This document shows positions 10,539 to 21,400 of a stretch of 64,000 nt of DNA, in pieces (position 1 is the stretch's first letter; every line of letters starts with the position of its first letter). The notes beneath the pieces were generated by a model, which was not told where the DNA came from, ran no database searches, and saw only the letters and a program-made list of their open reading frames with translations. Source of the stretch: Owenia fusiformis (taxonomy: Eukaryota; Annelida; Polychaeta; Sabellida; Oweniidae); the NCBI GenBank assembly GCA_903813345.2, contig CAIIXF020000008.1, forward strand, positions 6,704,366-6,768,365, in the 5' to 3' direction. The translations under genes and the position numbers were made by a program.

Positions 10539-11896
10539 CACACTAAGAATTCCGCGATCATAAATATTTACATCCACCTACAACTTAACGACAGTAACTG
10601 TGTGTAATAAACTCGCACTAAGAGATCAAAATTCATAAGTACAATGTTATTTTTGAGAGGTTTTTCATGAGTTCGAAGACGACTTCTCACTTCTCACGAG
10701 TATATGTGTAAATGTGTCAATCCAAACGTTATAGACGTCATCTCAATATTCAATGATATTTTTCTACTTTGTTCCTAAAATAGACTTCCCAGAATGAGAC
10801 TCGTACAATCCTAATTATCCAATTTCTGTTAGGAAGGAACACTGTACAGCCGACTAGCAGGGAAATTTCTATATTCAGTAATATTACCCACTGCACCAGC
10901 TAGTATAGCTTGTGTAGAGCCAGAGAAGAACCCACTAATTCCTACAATATCATATTACATTTTCGTAGCTACAGCTGATAGGCCTAGTCTTAATCCTGCA
11001 CTTGAACATTTAGTTGGTATAGACCGATCTTTGGCCGGAGAAATGTCATTTCAAACAATTAATAATCATTTTAATTTAGTATTGATAATAAAATGTGAAG
11101 ATAACCAAGAGCGTGGTTTCTACAACACATAGTATAAAGTCATGTTTGTTGTTTTCATTTTTGATCAAATCTTATTTCAAATTGCCATTAATTCCGACAT
11201 TTAATAATTAATTACTAATTATTTTCTTGTGTTTCATGCACATGTAACATCATGGTAACTCGCTAGTATATTTAGGTTGGTCTATACGCTCTTTCGGATA
11301 TATCTAAATTATAGTCTAACAAGTCTATCAATGTTCTTTTGCCTTACTTCATCATCAATTACGAATATCAACGACATCTTTTAATGGGCGCAGAGTGAAA
11401 ATGAAAATGAAATAAGCGAAAGGCAGGTTTGTGGGGGCAAGCTATCTTTTCTTAGAAATTACAAAATATCTTATTGGGCCTAAATATTGATTTCGGCGTC
11501 AATTATCTTATAAAACACTAATCGCCAATCGCCGGATACAAGGTCATTCCGTATACGGTTGTCAAGGTGACAACTTGACTCTACAGATTGAAATTGATGC
11601 TTCGCCAACTTGACTCTTGCACAAAGTTTCATTGTTGAATGATACAGACATTGCTATGATGTGAGAGTTTCCAAGGCCATATCGAAAGAACATATAATAA
11701 TAGATCTAGGCCTAGTATTGGCAAATCGAGATACCCAATGTAAAAATCTCATTATTCAGATTTATAACGGAGCACCATCTCACTTTAAAGATATCGAAAT
11801 TCGAGACCCTTCCTCTAGACAGTGCATTTTATATTTATTTTGTGGTTTGTTTTTCTGAACAGTGATAGAACACGTTCACATCGAAACGTAAAATTA
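10539..11896. other. Intergenic region between divergent genes
   Basis: About 1.5 kb separates the licD-like ATG and the CNB-fold gene ATG, so promoters of both probably lie here. I see no TATA box placed convincingly. A GACGTCAT motif lies near 10734 on the licD-like side. No repeats stand out. Confidence 0.35.
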
Positions 11897-11982
11897 ACGT
11901 CACACCGTCGGCTTGAACATACGATTCTGTGAAATACGTCATACATGCATCGAAATGTGAACTATATGCTAATGTGACGTCA
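11897..11982 (+). promoter_or_regulatory. Cluster of three CRE-like sites
   Basis: ACGTCA at 11897, TACGTCAT at 11935 and the full palindromic TGACGTCA at 11975-11982 lie within 90 bp. The last is 117 bp upstream of the ATG of a gene with cyclic-nucleotide-binding folds. TGACGTCA is the CREB/ATF consensus. That this is the promoter of that gene is inferred from position. Confidence 0.45.
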
Positions 11983-12098
11983 TACTGTTGAGCGAAATTT
12001 ACAACAACCTGGCAACCGTTAAAGAAAACAAAAATCGCAACAAAATGATCATGCCTAATGGATAGAACACACTCAACAAATCAACCAACCAAGTGGAA

Positions 12099-13442
12099 AT
12101 GGGGAATGGTGTTTCTACTGCTCTTGTTCGAATCGGCAAACCAGGTGAACGCTTATCAGAAGATGAGGTTGAACTTGCATCAAATTGTTTAAATAGGTTG
12201 CCAGTGGTGTATAAAGGTTACAACAATGTTCCCCTCGAAGAAATATCTATGTCTTGGGAACTTTATAAAGTTAAAAAATCTACCATTATCGCAAGAGCGC
12301 AGGGAGATATGACCATGGAAGGAATATTTATCATATTGGACGGAACTATCGAACTTTTATCTGATAAAGATCGCTTAATAGTCGCAGGCTTGCAGAAAGG
12401 GGAATTTGTTGGTGATGTTCCAACAGTATTCGAAAAGCCATGTGCCGCAACATGTCGTGCTAAAAAAGATACAAAGCTATTATTTCTGAGTAAATCGTCT
12501 TTAACACCAACTATTCTCTCAGTTGAAATTACCATGGACGAATGGTTAGTCAAACGAATGTTTCTTGCGTGTACAGGAAAAGAAAGGGAACATATAGCTA
12601 GGAGAATTACTGTAAGAGTCTTACAACGAATCCCACTTTTTAGAAAATGGGGACTTATTTCACTACAGATGTTGGTCGATTACATGAGAAACCCTATTAT
12701 AATATACCCAAACAAGGCAAAGCTTATTATGGAAGGCGATCCCTCCGAAGCCTTACTTGTTGTCCTTAGGGGAGAAATAGGGATATACGAGCAAAACAAT
12801 CTTATTCAACGTATTGGGCCCTCATTAGATACATTTCCGATATGGATCGGCGAGGAGGGTTTGTTATCAGGTGAAGTGAGACCCTTTACGCTAAGAGCAC
12901 ATTCCATTTGCCAGATAATTGTGATCCAAAAGAATACAATCGAGAGTGTAGCCGAAGTAAGAACGGGGGATGCTGGTCAAGCTTGGGAATATGAACAAAA
13001 ATCCTGCAAAGAACGAATATCTCGTCGAGATGAGAACTTATACATTAAACATAAAGCCTTTCTTCAATATGAAACAATACTCTTGAATTTAAAATCGAGA
13101 AATATTGACAGATTTGCAAACTTCACCGTTCAAAATCTTTGGCACATTGCGACAAAAAGCACAGTGAAACATTTGAAAAAAGACTCCACATTTTCGCAAG
13201 ATAAAACTTTGGATATCTTGATTTATGTGTTAACTGGGTCACTTCGTGTTGAATCATTTGATGACGAAAATGACAACGATGTGTTCAACATGACAATTGC
13301 AGAGGGTCAGCTATTTGACCCAAGAACACTTTCAAAAGATGGAAAAGATATTGCTGCTACTCAGTCAACACTTTTACTTGAAATACCAAGTGCAGTTGTG
13401 GCTGAAGCGGAGAACCTCAGCGAAATAATTGAGCTTATTTAA
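12099..13442 (+). CDS. Intronless protein with three cyclic-nucleotide-binding-like folds, probable N-myristoylation
   Basis: A single 447-codon frame. ATG 12099 is in strong Kozak context (A at -3, G at +4); an in-frame stop lies at 12063, and the GTG six bases upstream is not used. The N-terminus MGNGVS fits the MGxxxS/T myristoylation consensus. Three CNB-like beta-barrels follow. The first (~residues 55-130) has GEFVGDVP...PCAATCRA. The second (~170-285) has IPLFRKWG, EGDPSEALLVVLRGEIGIY and GEEGLLSGEVRPFTLRA. The third (~335-440) has ILIYVLTGSLRV but no recognisable phosphate-binding cassette. Only the second keeps the Glu and Arg positions of a cassette, so at most one site looks able to bind cAMP or cGMP. 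No kinase, channel or GEF domain is present. A membrane-tethered regulatory or scaffold role is inference. Its lack of introns may mean retroposition. It is tail to tail with the eag gene. Confidence 0.8.
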   Translation: MGNGVSTALVRIGKPGERLSEDEVELASNCLNRLPVVYKGYNNVPLEEISMSWELYKVKKSTIIARAQGDMTMEGIFIILDGTIELLSDKDRLIVAGLQKGEFVGDVPTVFEKPCAATCRAKKDTKLLFLSKSSLTPTILSVEITMDEWLVKRMFLACTGKEREHIARRITVRVLQRIPLFRKWGLISLQMLVDYMRNPIIIYPNKAKLIMEGDPSEALLVVLRGEIGIYEQNNLIQRIGPSLDTFPIWIGEEGLLSGEVRPFTLRAHSICQIIVIQKNTIESVAEVRTGDAGQAWEYEQKSCKERISRRDENLYIKHKAFLQYETILLNLKSRNIDRFANFTVQNLWHIATKSTVKHLKKDSTFSQDKTLDILIYVLTGSLRVESFDDENDNDVFNMTIAEGQLFDPRTLSKDGKDIAATQSTLLLEIPSAVVAEAENLSEIIELI

Positions 13443-13562
13443 ACTATATGATTTTATAGAAGAGGTGACATATACTCGATAAATACAGGGTGCCCCAAAA
13501 CAAAATCTATACTTTTATTAGTATTTTTCTATATTAAATTTTAAGCAGTAGTGACATCTTAC

Positions 13563-13568
13563 AATAAA
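13563..13568 (+). promoter_or_regulatory. Poly(A) signal AATAAA
   Basis: A canonical hexamer about 120 bp after the stop of the CNB-fold gene, in a plausible position for its 3' end. Confidence 0.45.
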
Positions 13569-13569
13569 G

Positions 13570-16220
13570 TATGAAAATCTGGGTTCGTGTTATTTCTAAA
13601 CAAAAGCTGCCATTCCTTTCAAATTTCTGACATTGGTAATGTCGTCTGTTTTCTGTATTACAGTTGCGCTGGAGTATTTCTGGCACATGCTTTTTAAGAT
13701 ATAATGTAATTACCATACTTTTGACCAACCAGTACCATTTTAGGCCAACGAAATGTACACAGTTTCAACAAAATTGATAGCGAACTGAATCTTACTTGAC
13801 CATGTGAAAAATACATGAAGATAAGCAAATCATTATTTCTAGAAATATTTTATTTCACATGTTATTTGAGCTAGATGTACAAATATAAGAATTATTTATA
13901 AACTGCAAGAGAGAAATTGTAAGCAAACACTTTTAAGAAGTGCAATCTATATGGTATGAATATACATTTTACTTGCATCTACATTTCTAGTAGAATACCA
14001 GGAGGATAATAGTATTAACAAATAGAGTATTTTAGCACAACCTAGCTTGCAATTGTTAGTATCTTCAAATATTCAAATAAAGAACTCAGATGGGTTACTT
14101 GCCTTGCCCAAATCGGTCTCTTTTACTTATCTTGATTTCTATTATGTATTTAATTGAAAATCAAGAAAATAAAAAAATAATACAGACTTAGGTAAGGCTA
14201 GTGGGTTACCAGCAATAAGAAATCTAAAGCTGTTGCAATCCTTTCTGGCAAAACACAATATTGGCACAATTAACATTAGACAATGATGCCACGCCGTTAA
14301 AGCATTAATAACGGGTTAATCATATTATAATATATATACATATACACCGTAACCTCAGGTGGATCATCTTAGAATTAACATTATCAACAGAGAGATTTCG
14401 CAACCGTACTTAGAGCGTCTTTAATATTGATCCCTTATGTTTTTAACGTTTAAAGTGTGTGTACTATCAGTCATCACTTGTCGCGTAGCTCTATCCATTC
14501 ATTCGGCCGGCCCATCACTAAAAAGGGTTGTTTATAAGTGAAAAAATACTTATCTCGTTTGGACAAAGTTAATGGTGGGGCATCATCGTGATATTTGCCA
14601 TGAAGTCATATTACTGTCTAATCCAACTTATGAACAAGAAATTTGGAGAAAACGTATCATTCTTGGTGAAAAGAACATTAGAATTGATCGAAGAAATATA
14701 CATTTCTATATGACTTATGAGTACATATTTTTGCAAAACGACAAACTTCAATTCACTTTTACTTATAACATATAGCTATCCGCATAAACATAAGTTTTGC
14801 TTTCACGTATTTGAGCGAAATCTCTGTGTTATTTCAAAATTATGCAACTCAACTGATTATTTTTTACCACGGCTCCAAGCGAATGAAGACTATGAAGGGA
14901 AAGTGGTGTGTGTTTCCGCGTACGCTCGGGGAATGCTTTAGATGCTAACAAGTTACATATGCATCACTGATATTATGTACACGATCATAACATGGTTGAT
15001 GAACTGTAATATCATTTTTGACACATATTCAAAAAAAACAAAATAACAGTCTCATATTATGATATGAGTTAGAGAATAACAAACATAAATAACCCCACAC
15101 TATTTGAAATGTGTGGTAACTTTGAAATAATTATATACTTTGACAAAAAATAAAATTGTATGTACATTAAACAATATTAACATTTTAGCCATGGACTTGT
15201 CCACCCACTTAGTGCGTTCGCATCACTTGAGAAAATAGGGAGGTTAAGTTACACGTTTTGAGATAACCTGTACGTGAGGGTGTAATATTTCAACCCCAGG
15301 GGATTACTCTCTCGCTCTCAATTCACTTTTCCAGGGGCCTAATTACAATTATTTTCCGTAAACCTTTATACTCAATCGGCCAAGTAAACAGTCCAAATGG
15401 GAGAACTTATCTACAGAGGACTATAATTCTACACGTTCACGTACATGTTTTAAAAACGTGTATCTTAACTTCGTGTTCCCTAATTTCATTTAACACAAGT
15501 GCTGATGACTTAATGTTAAATTAATATTTATATATAATATATATATATCAATAAACAAGGAGGTCAAATATTTATTATGTGAATGTACTCCCTAAAATTT
15601 TATACGGTCATAATAAAATCTAACAAATATTGTATATTTACATATGTATTATTTACTATCATGAAAAAATATATCTTCAGAGTTTTTCCGTTCTTCTGAC
15701 TACCAAATACCAACGGATCCATAAGCTCGAACCGGTTTGATTACACGTTTGGTCGCTCTAAATGATTAACCTTTTCGTCTGCTCTTAATTGTGAGTATTC
15801 AAGTAGTGTAAATAACTTATTATATGAAGTCTAGGTTGCTACCCCTTCCGCCATAATCAAGTCACGGTGTGAGGCCCTATGCTAAGCGTGTCAATATAAA
15901 AGGTCTACTGTCCCCTCTCAAATGTTAACATGTGTGGCGGCTATAACTGACCATCATTGCGCATTTAGTAATACAATAATAAGAAAATGTTGAATAGAAA
16001 AATGTTATAATTTGTATAAGTAGTAAGATTAAAAGCTTAAGCTGACTGATCAACAATACATCAACTATTTCAACAGAGTCATATAATATGTGACATATAA
16101 TATCACCTATATCAGAACGTTAAGTATAATTTCTGGGGATCGTCATTTTTCCAACAGATTATTCATGATTAAAACAGTCATTGAAGTATTTGTTTAACCT
16201 TAAACATTGCACAGCCAAAG
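13570..16220. other. Intergenic AT-rich region, no gene seen
   Basis: Open frames near 14572-14941 are short, overlapping and without recognisable features. The TA-rich tract near 15528-15552 is simple sequence. Convergent transcription of the CNB-fold and eag genes should end in this interval or its flanks. Confidence 0.35.
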
Positions 16221-16619
16221 CTTGTATTCGCGAATGCAACTTTCGGTTCGCGGCTACCGGGTTCATTACAATTTGATGGCAATTGCTGCAAGCTATTGCG
16301 TCAAAAACGCCACTTCCCGCTGAAATCACCGGGTATTGATTTTTCCCTTGGTCAAACCAAATCGCTTGCCTAAATAAGGGATAATCTGCCTATTTAGCAG
16401 CAAGTAACTTGACTTGCGATCTATTCGCTAATTCAACCGAACGGCTTTATCATTATTTATCGTTACAGTGACATAAAAAAAACTATGCGATTGCTGACAA
16501 TTGTTCGTCGACTAACGAGCTGTTCGTTAAATCAAGTTCAAAATGACGGGTTACTCTATGAGTTAATTAATAAGTTAACCCGGTAGCCGACAGCCGAAAG
16601 TTGCATTCGCGAATACAAG
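16221..16619. mobile_element. ~400-bp MITE related to the element at 3801
   Basis: The left end CTTGTATTCGCGAATGCAAC is answered at the right by GTTGCATTCGCGAATACAAG (read with one base offset). The match continues inward through TTTCGG...GGCTACCGGGTT and AACCCGGTAGCCGAC...CCGAAAG, giving arms of about 50 bp. The arm sequence is shared with the 180-bp element at 3801-3980. No clear target duplication remains, and it is non-coding. Confidence 0.6.
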
Positions 16620-17085
16620 GGTAGAGAACTTAGAGGCTATTATAGAAACTGTTATATGCATGATTGGCCTATAAGATTTGTGACATGAACCTGTCGTTAA
16701 CCATATCACGTTGAATTCAAAAGTTACCACTATATGTTCCTATTTCATCTCGAGATCAGAGCCACTCACCACGTCGAACGTTCACTAATGAATTTCCCAT
16801 TCTCAAAGATTAGATATCCAGCTTGAAGAATCAGATTTTTGCGTAGATACACATTTGTGACCATAGGCTATGCGTTATAATTCACGTGATTCGTGTATTA
16901 TACAATATGATATTGCATAATTCCTAAAAGAAACCTCTTATTGCACGTCTTGAAGTCATTCTCTAAACAAAGGTGCAGATCTTAAATGAACTTTATATAC
17001 ATTTGAAATATATATATATATCGATATTATATACACGTTATAAATTTGTCTGTGTAAACCATACACATCCAAGTATATACTCTTG

Positions 17086-18438
17086 TTATAAAATATCTAA
17101 ATCCATGTCTTTAATATTAATTTTATCATCAAGCGGCCCAACTACTCTGGTAGCACTTTGGTCATCTTCCTTCAAAACACTCGAAGCGCGATTCAATCTA
17201 GTTTTAGCGTCCTTCATTCTAGCATTCATCCCAGAGTCCTTTTTAACTTTTGAATGTCTAGTGTCTGGGGTAGGGCCCTCTGGGGCAGGTGCTACCCTTG
17301 GGGACATCCTGCCTGTACCAGCCGAACCTTTTCTAGAGCTACTCGACCCATTTGATCCCGCCGAGCCTTTCCGTTTACCCTTATCAGGCGGCGGAGTTAC
17401 TCTACTGGTTCCTGTGTCTCTTGGCGTCGTTTCTATAGGGGTAATACGAGCTTCCGAGTCCCCTGCACTGCTATGATACGGGGAGGCATTAAGTCCATGT
17501 CTCGGTGAAGCAGTTATACTATTACTTCCTGTACTATTGTTTGAAGAATTGACACGAGAGCTTATTGAACTCTGAACAGATGACGAATAAGGCGATGAGT
17601 TTTGAGAAAACATCTTTAGAATATCACCTATATGGCCATCTATTTTACTCATTTTGTTATTAAGTGATTCGATCTCATCCTTAATTTCAAGTTTGATATC
17701 ATATAACGATGTTATTAGCTGTTGTTCAGAGGCAGAGAGTGTGCTATTTGCTGAGAACATATCACGACTATGATTATCAGCATTGGTAGAATGATCATCG
17801 GTGTCCAATCCACTCAGCTGATCTAACTTCTGATCACTCCGCAGTATACCACTGTCGGTTGAATCAGTCTTTTTAAGGTTACTTTTAATATCATGATTAG
17901 GTTTTGTTGGCTTCAGTATCGATGGCTTAGGTTTGGGTTCTTCCTCAGATTCATCTATCGTTGTTGTCTGAGTATCCGTTTTGTTTCCAAACATCTTCCC
18001 CCATTTTGACATAGCTGGTCTCGGTGCAGGTTTTGCTGCAGCCTCTTTGACCTCCTCCTTTTTAGCATTGACTGCATTATCCTTTGTTACCTCATCCTCC
18101 GTGGTGGTCTTAGCTCCACCACCACCACCGCCCATTAATTTCCCCCACTTGCTGAGCCCACCGTTACGTTTAATGGGCATAGATTTTGATGCGTTTTCAG
18201 CTATATTAGATAGAAGTGGCGTGCTTCTATCCTCGCTATTAGCGCTAGAGGCCCGACTATCTCCTCTCTCTGCGTCACCAGGAACGCCCAAAGTGGTTTT
18301 ATTGTCACTAATCTTCCTGAATCTAGAGATTAACTTTCTAACAGGGTGGTCATTGTGTAACTCCAAAGGTGGGTCGTTTTTCCTGGTTTCCATCAATTCC
18401 TTTTCGCGCTTTACATCTGACACTTTACGGAATATCAA
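17086..18438 (-). CDS. eag: eag last exon: C-terminal tail and coiled coil
   Basis: Acceptor TTTCCAG|TTG, phase 0; 450 codons and TAA. It starts [14 protein letters not shown], then [15 protein letters not shown], which matches the post-CNBHD calmodulin-binding area of Eag. A low-complexity Ser/Lys/Pro region has two SKWGK motifs (KLMGG and KMFGN versions). [20 protein letters not shown], strongly conserved in Eag channels, follows. A heptad-like segment ([20 protein letters not shown] onward to GDILKMF) matches the tetramerising coiled coil of human Kv10.1. The end is Ser-rich. The plus-strand frames at 16973-17476 and 17981-18448 are shadows. Confidence 0.93.
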   Translation of the reverse strand: MIFRKVSDVKREKELMETRKNDPPLELHNDHPVRKLISRFRKISDNKTTLGVPGDAERGDSRASSANSEDRSTPLLSNIAENASKSMPIKRNGGLSKWGKLMGGGGGGAKTTTEDEVTKDNAVNAKKEEVKEAAAKPAPRPAMSKWGKMFGNKTDTQTTTIDESEEEPKPKPSILKPTKPNHDIKSNLKKTDSTDSGILRSDQKLDQLSGLDTDDHSTNADNHSRDMFSANSTLSASEQQLITSLYDIKLEIKDEIESLNNKMSKIDGHIGDILKMFSQNSSPYSSSVQSSISSRVNSSNNSTGSNSITASPRHGLNASPYHSSAGDSEARITPIETTPRDTGTSRVTPPPDKGKRKGSAGSNGSSSSRKGSAGTGRMSPRVAPAPEGPTPDTRHSKVKKDSGMNARMKDAKTRLNRASSVLKEDDQSATRVVGPLDDKINIKDMDLDIL

Positions 18439-21400
18439 CTGGAAATAAAGCGACATATTATATCAGAATCATGTCCATTGTTAACTAAAAAGCACCAAAT
18501 ACAAAAGCAATAATAAGAAGGAATGAGGACGGTAGCGGTATAACGTTCAATCAAGTTATACCAATTATGGCACAATCCTTGTTGTAGTTTCTGAAAAATT
18601 GTGAAGCTTATCAAATGAATCTTAGCTTATCCTAGAAGAATATATTGAAGGCAGAAAGATGGAATGAGTATCAGAATGATTGGTATCTGAATTTTGCAAT
18701 ACTAATCGAAATCTTGAAAATGATTTAAAGATGTCGCGTGAGGAAAATTGTTTATAAAATGGCTATATTTATTCATATCTCATAAATGTCAATATTTAAC
18801 AGAACAATTCTTATAAATATAGGTCCATAAATCAAGGGACTATATTCTCGGTGTACTATAATTTTTCCTAAACAAAACAACGCTGTTTATCCAATTAATA
18901 TTATATGCTAGTGATAGCTTCAAATTCACAAAACAAAATACTAAGACTGCATTAGAGCCATGTTGATGATTGATGAATTCTCCACTCACCCTATGCCTAA
19001 GGTTGTAGGTTAGCGTAAGATTGCGGGCGAACGAGTTGGAAAATGCATGGTAGAATTCCAAGACTTCAATCAATCGATCTCGCTTTATAATATGGAGATC
19101 ACAGTACGTCAATCCCCTGACATTCGCCGTTGATTGCCCAATTGAGTTCTCCTTCCAGAAACAGTCCCCGAACACATCGCCTTTACCTAAATATATGATG
19201 ATTATGTTATCGGTGGATTTGGTAATTGGTTATATTTCGAGGAAAAGATAGATGTCTTATCAAAATAGAATTGAATTGTCATTTTGAAAGAAATACTGTT
19301 GAGGAGTTCGGAGTTCGGAGTTCTGTTTTCTTATTTCAATTTAGTTTCAAGAACAAACAACCAGGCCCGTAGCCAGGATTTCCAGGGGGGGTTCACATTT
19401 GACAAATTTGGCCCAAATATGGCTAAAATCACTTGAGAAGTGCTCAAAATGGTGAAAAACTGCATGATTTTGAAAGAATTTTTGGCCAGGGGGGAACCCT
19501 GCGAACCCCCCTGGCTACGGGCCTGAACAATATACTATTAATCTTTCTATTTTTTACATGGTATGTTACATAGCGTCCCTCTAGTCTACTTACTCAAAAT
19601 GGCAACCACTTCGTCATCCTGAATGACTTCTAGGGAACCGCTGACAATGAAACACAAGGCATCCAGACTCTCTCCCTGATGAAACAGGAGGTCCCCCGGG
19701 GCACTATGGCTCATGGTAAAGTGCATGGCGAGGGCACGGAGACATCCATCACTGGCTAATCTGAACGCAGGGTGCTCGTTGAACACCTTCCTATTCAGGT
19801 GTACGCATATATCTGCCTTCATATCTTTTGGACAGTAATTTAACACCTGGAATATTTTTGAAATATATAATTTACATAGATTGTGTTTCGTTTAAATAAT
19901 TATAATTATTTGATATCAAGCTGTTTCGAGAATCTAAATATGGTACCAAAGTAGGTTTTCATTTTCAAGCAATTGATAATTTGAGATAAAACAAAGAGTT
20001 TGATATTGATTGACGATGTTTGTTACTATACACAACAGTATACTGTGACATATGTTTACTTAAAATATGAAGCATTGCTGTAATACAGTCATGCTATAAA
20101 TAATTATCTTATATTACTTTATAAAAACTTGAGGTGTATGATATTCTAGCTAGCTGATTACAACAACTACAACATGGCAAGTTTTGTTAAATATTGTCAC
20201 GACAACTTTTGTCAAAAAACTGAAGGACACTTTTAATAAAAATCAATTCAAATAATGCTTGTTTTCACGAGAATTGTATGACAATGCTACGACTTGGCGT
20301 CATTCAATTAATTCCCTTGGATAGAATTGGGACTATTGTTGTTATTCATATTACATGTAGGTGGACAAATGGACAAATGCCAAAAGAAAAGGACTAAAAT
20401 TGTCACCGGACACAGAAAGAAAACGAAAACATCTATCTAAGACTCTTAGACTCTCAAAGAGTACACCAGTAATAAGGACATAAAATGTTTGAATCTTAAA
20501 ATATTGTTGGTATTTTTAAGAAAGTGCCGATGAGAAAACATTAAAAGAAATCTAGTAAACGTTAGCATGCACAAAAATCCGTCCAGCCTACGTCCATCTA
20601 TCTGCTATAACCACGGGCTGTTTGGTGGTACAGTGCGGTGTTGCAAGCAATATACGAAACGAATGCATGCATATTCGCATCTCATAGTAATAAAGCATAT
20701 ATAGTTGTGAACAAAAACAATATAAAGATAGATAAGTATCCAATATACAGTTTATAGAGATCAGGAGAGAACTGTGTTGAAATTACCCATCTTTGACTTC
20801 CAAGGTGTTTTTAACAAGGTGTTAAAGTTGGAGCAACTGATCAAGAAACCTTGTGAATCAAGATGTGTGTTGTCCTGAATGCCATCCTTGGTCCAAGGGT
20901 ATTTCACTTCTTTCCATTGAGTAATAAATGAAGTCCTTTGAATGAAGGATGCTGAATGCGGATAATCAAGACAAAAATACACGTTGGATACAAATGCATC
21001 TCTGACAACATTAAACATGCAAATAATAAGAGTATCTAATAACCAAAAGTAACACATACATGTAGTACAGACAGCAAATCAGTTCTTATAAAGAAAGGAC
21101 TGCAGCAAAAAAACTATAAAACTATAGCTAGGCGCCACAAAGTGAACCCTGCAGTGCACCATATGTATGATTGCACTTAAATAACACGAATTGTGTGTGT
21201 GAGTGGTTTTGTCCCTCATGCAGTCCAGTTGCTTTCCCAGTAAGTCCCGTAACATCCCCATCCTATTTCGATTCCTATTTTTGTATGGAACCTCTAGATC
21301 TCATTTTGTACAGTTCAGAATAAAAGCACACATTTTATATTAATGTGATCGAAAGCATCTCGTAGTCGTAATCGTAACCCAATCAACTCCACGAATTTGT

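Noticed and set aside
12093-12098. Upstream start at 12093 for the CNB-fold protein
   Set aside because: The codon is GTG; the ATG at 12099 has a strong Kozak context and gives a sensible MGxxxS N-terminus.
16973-18448. Plus-strand frames of 167 and 155 codons
   Set aside because: Antisense to the last eag exon, which matches Eag channels and the splice frame.
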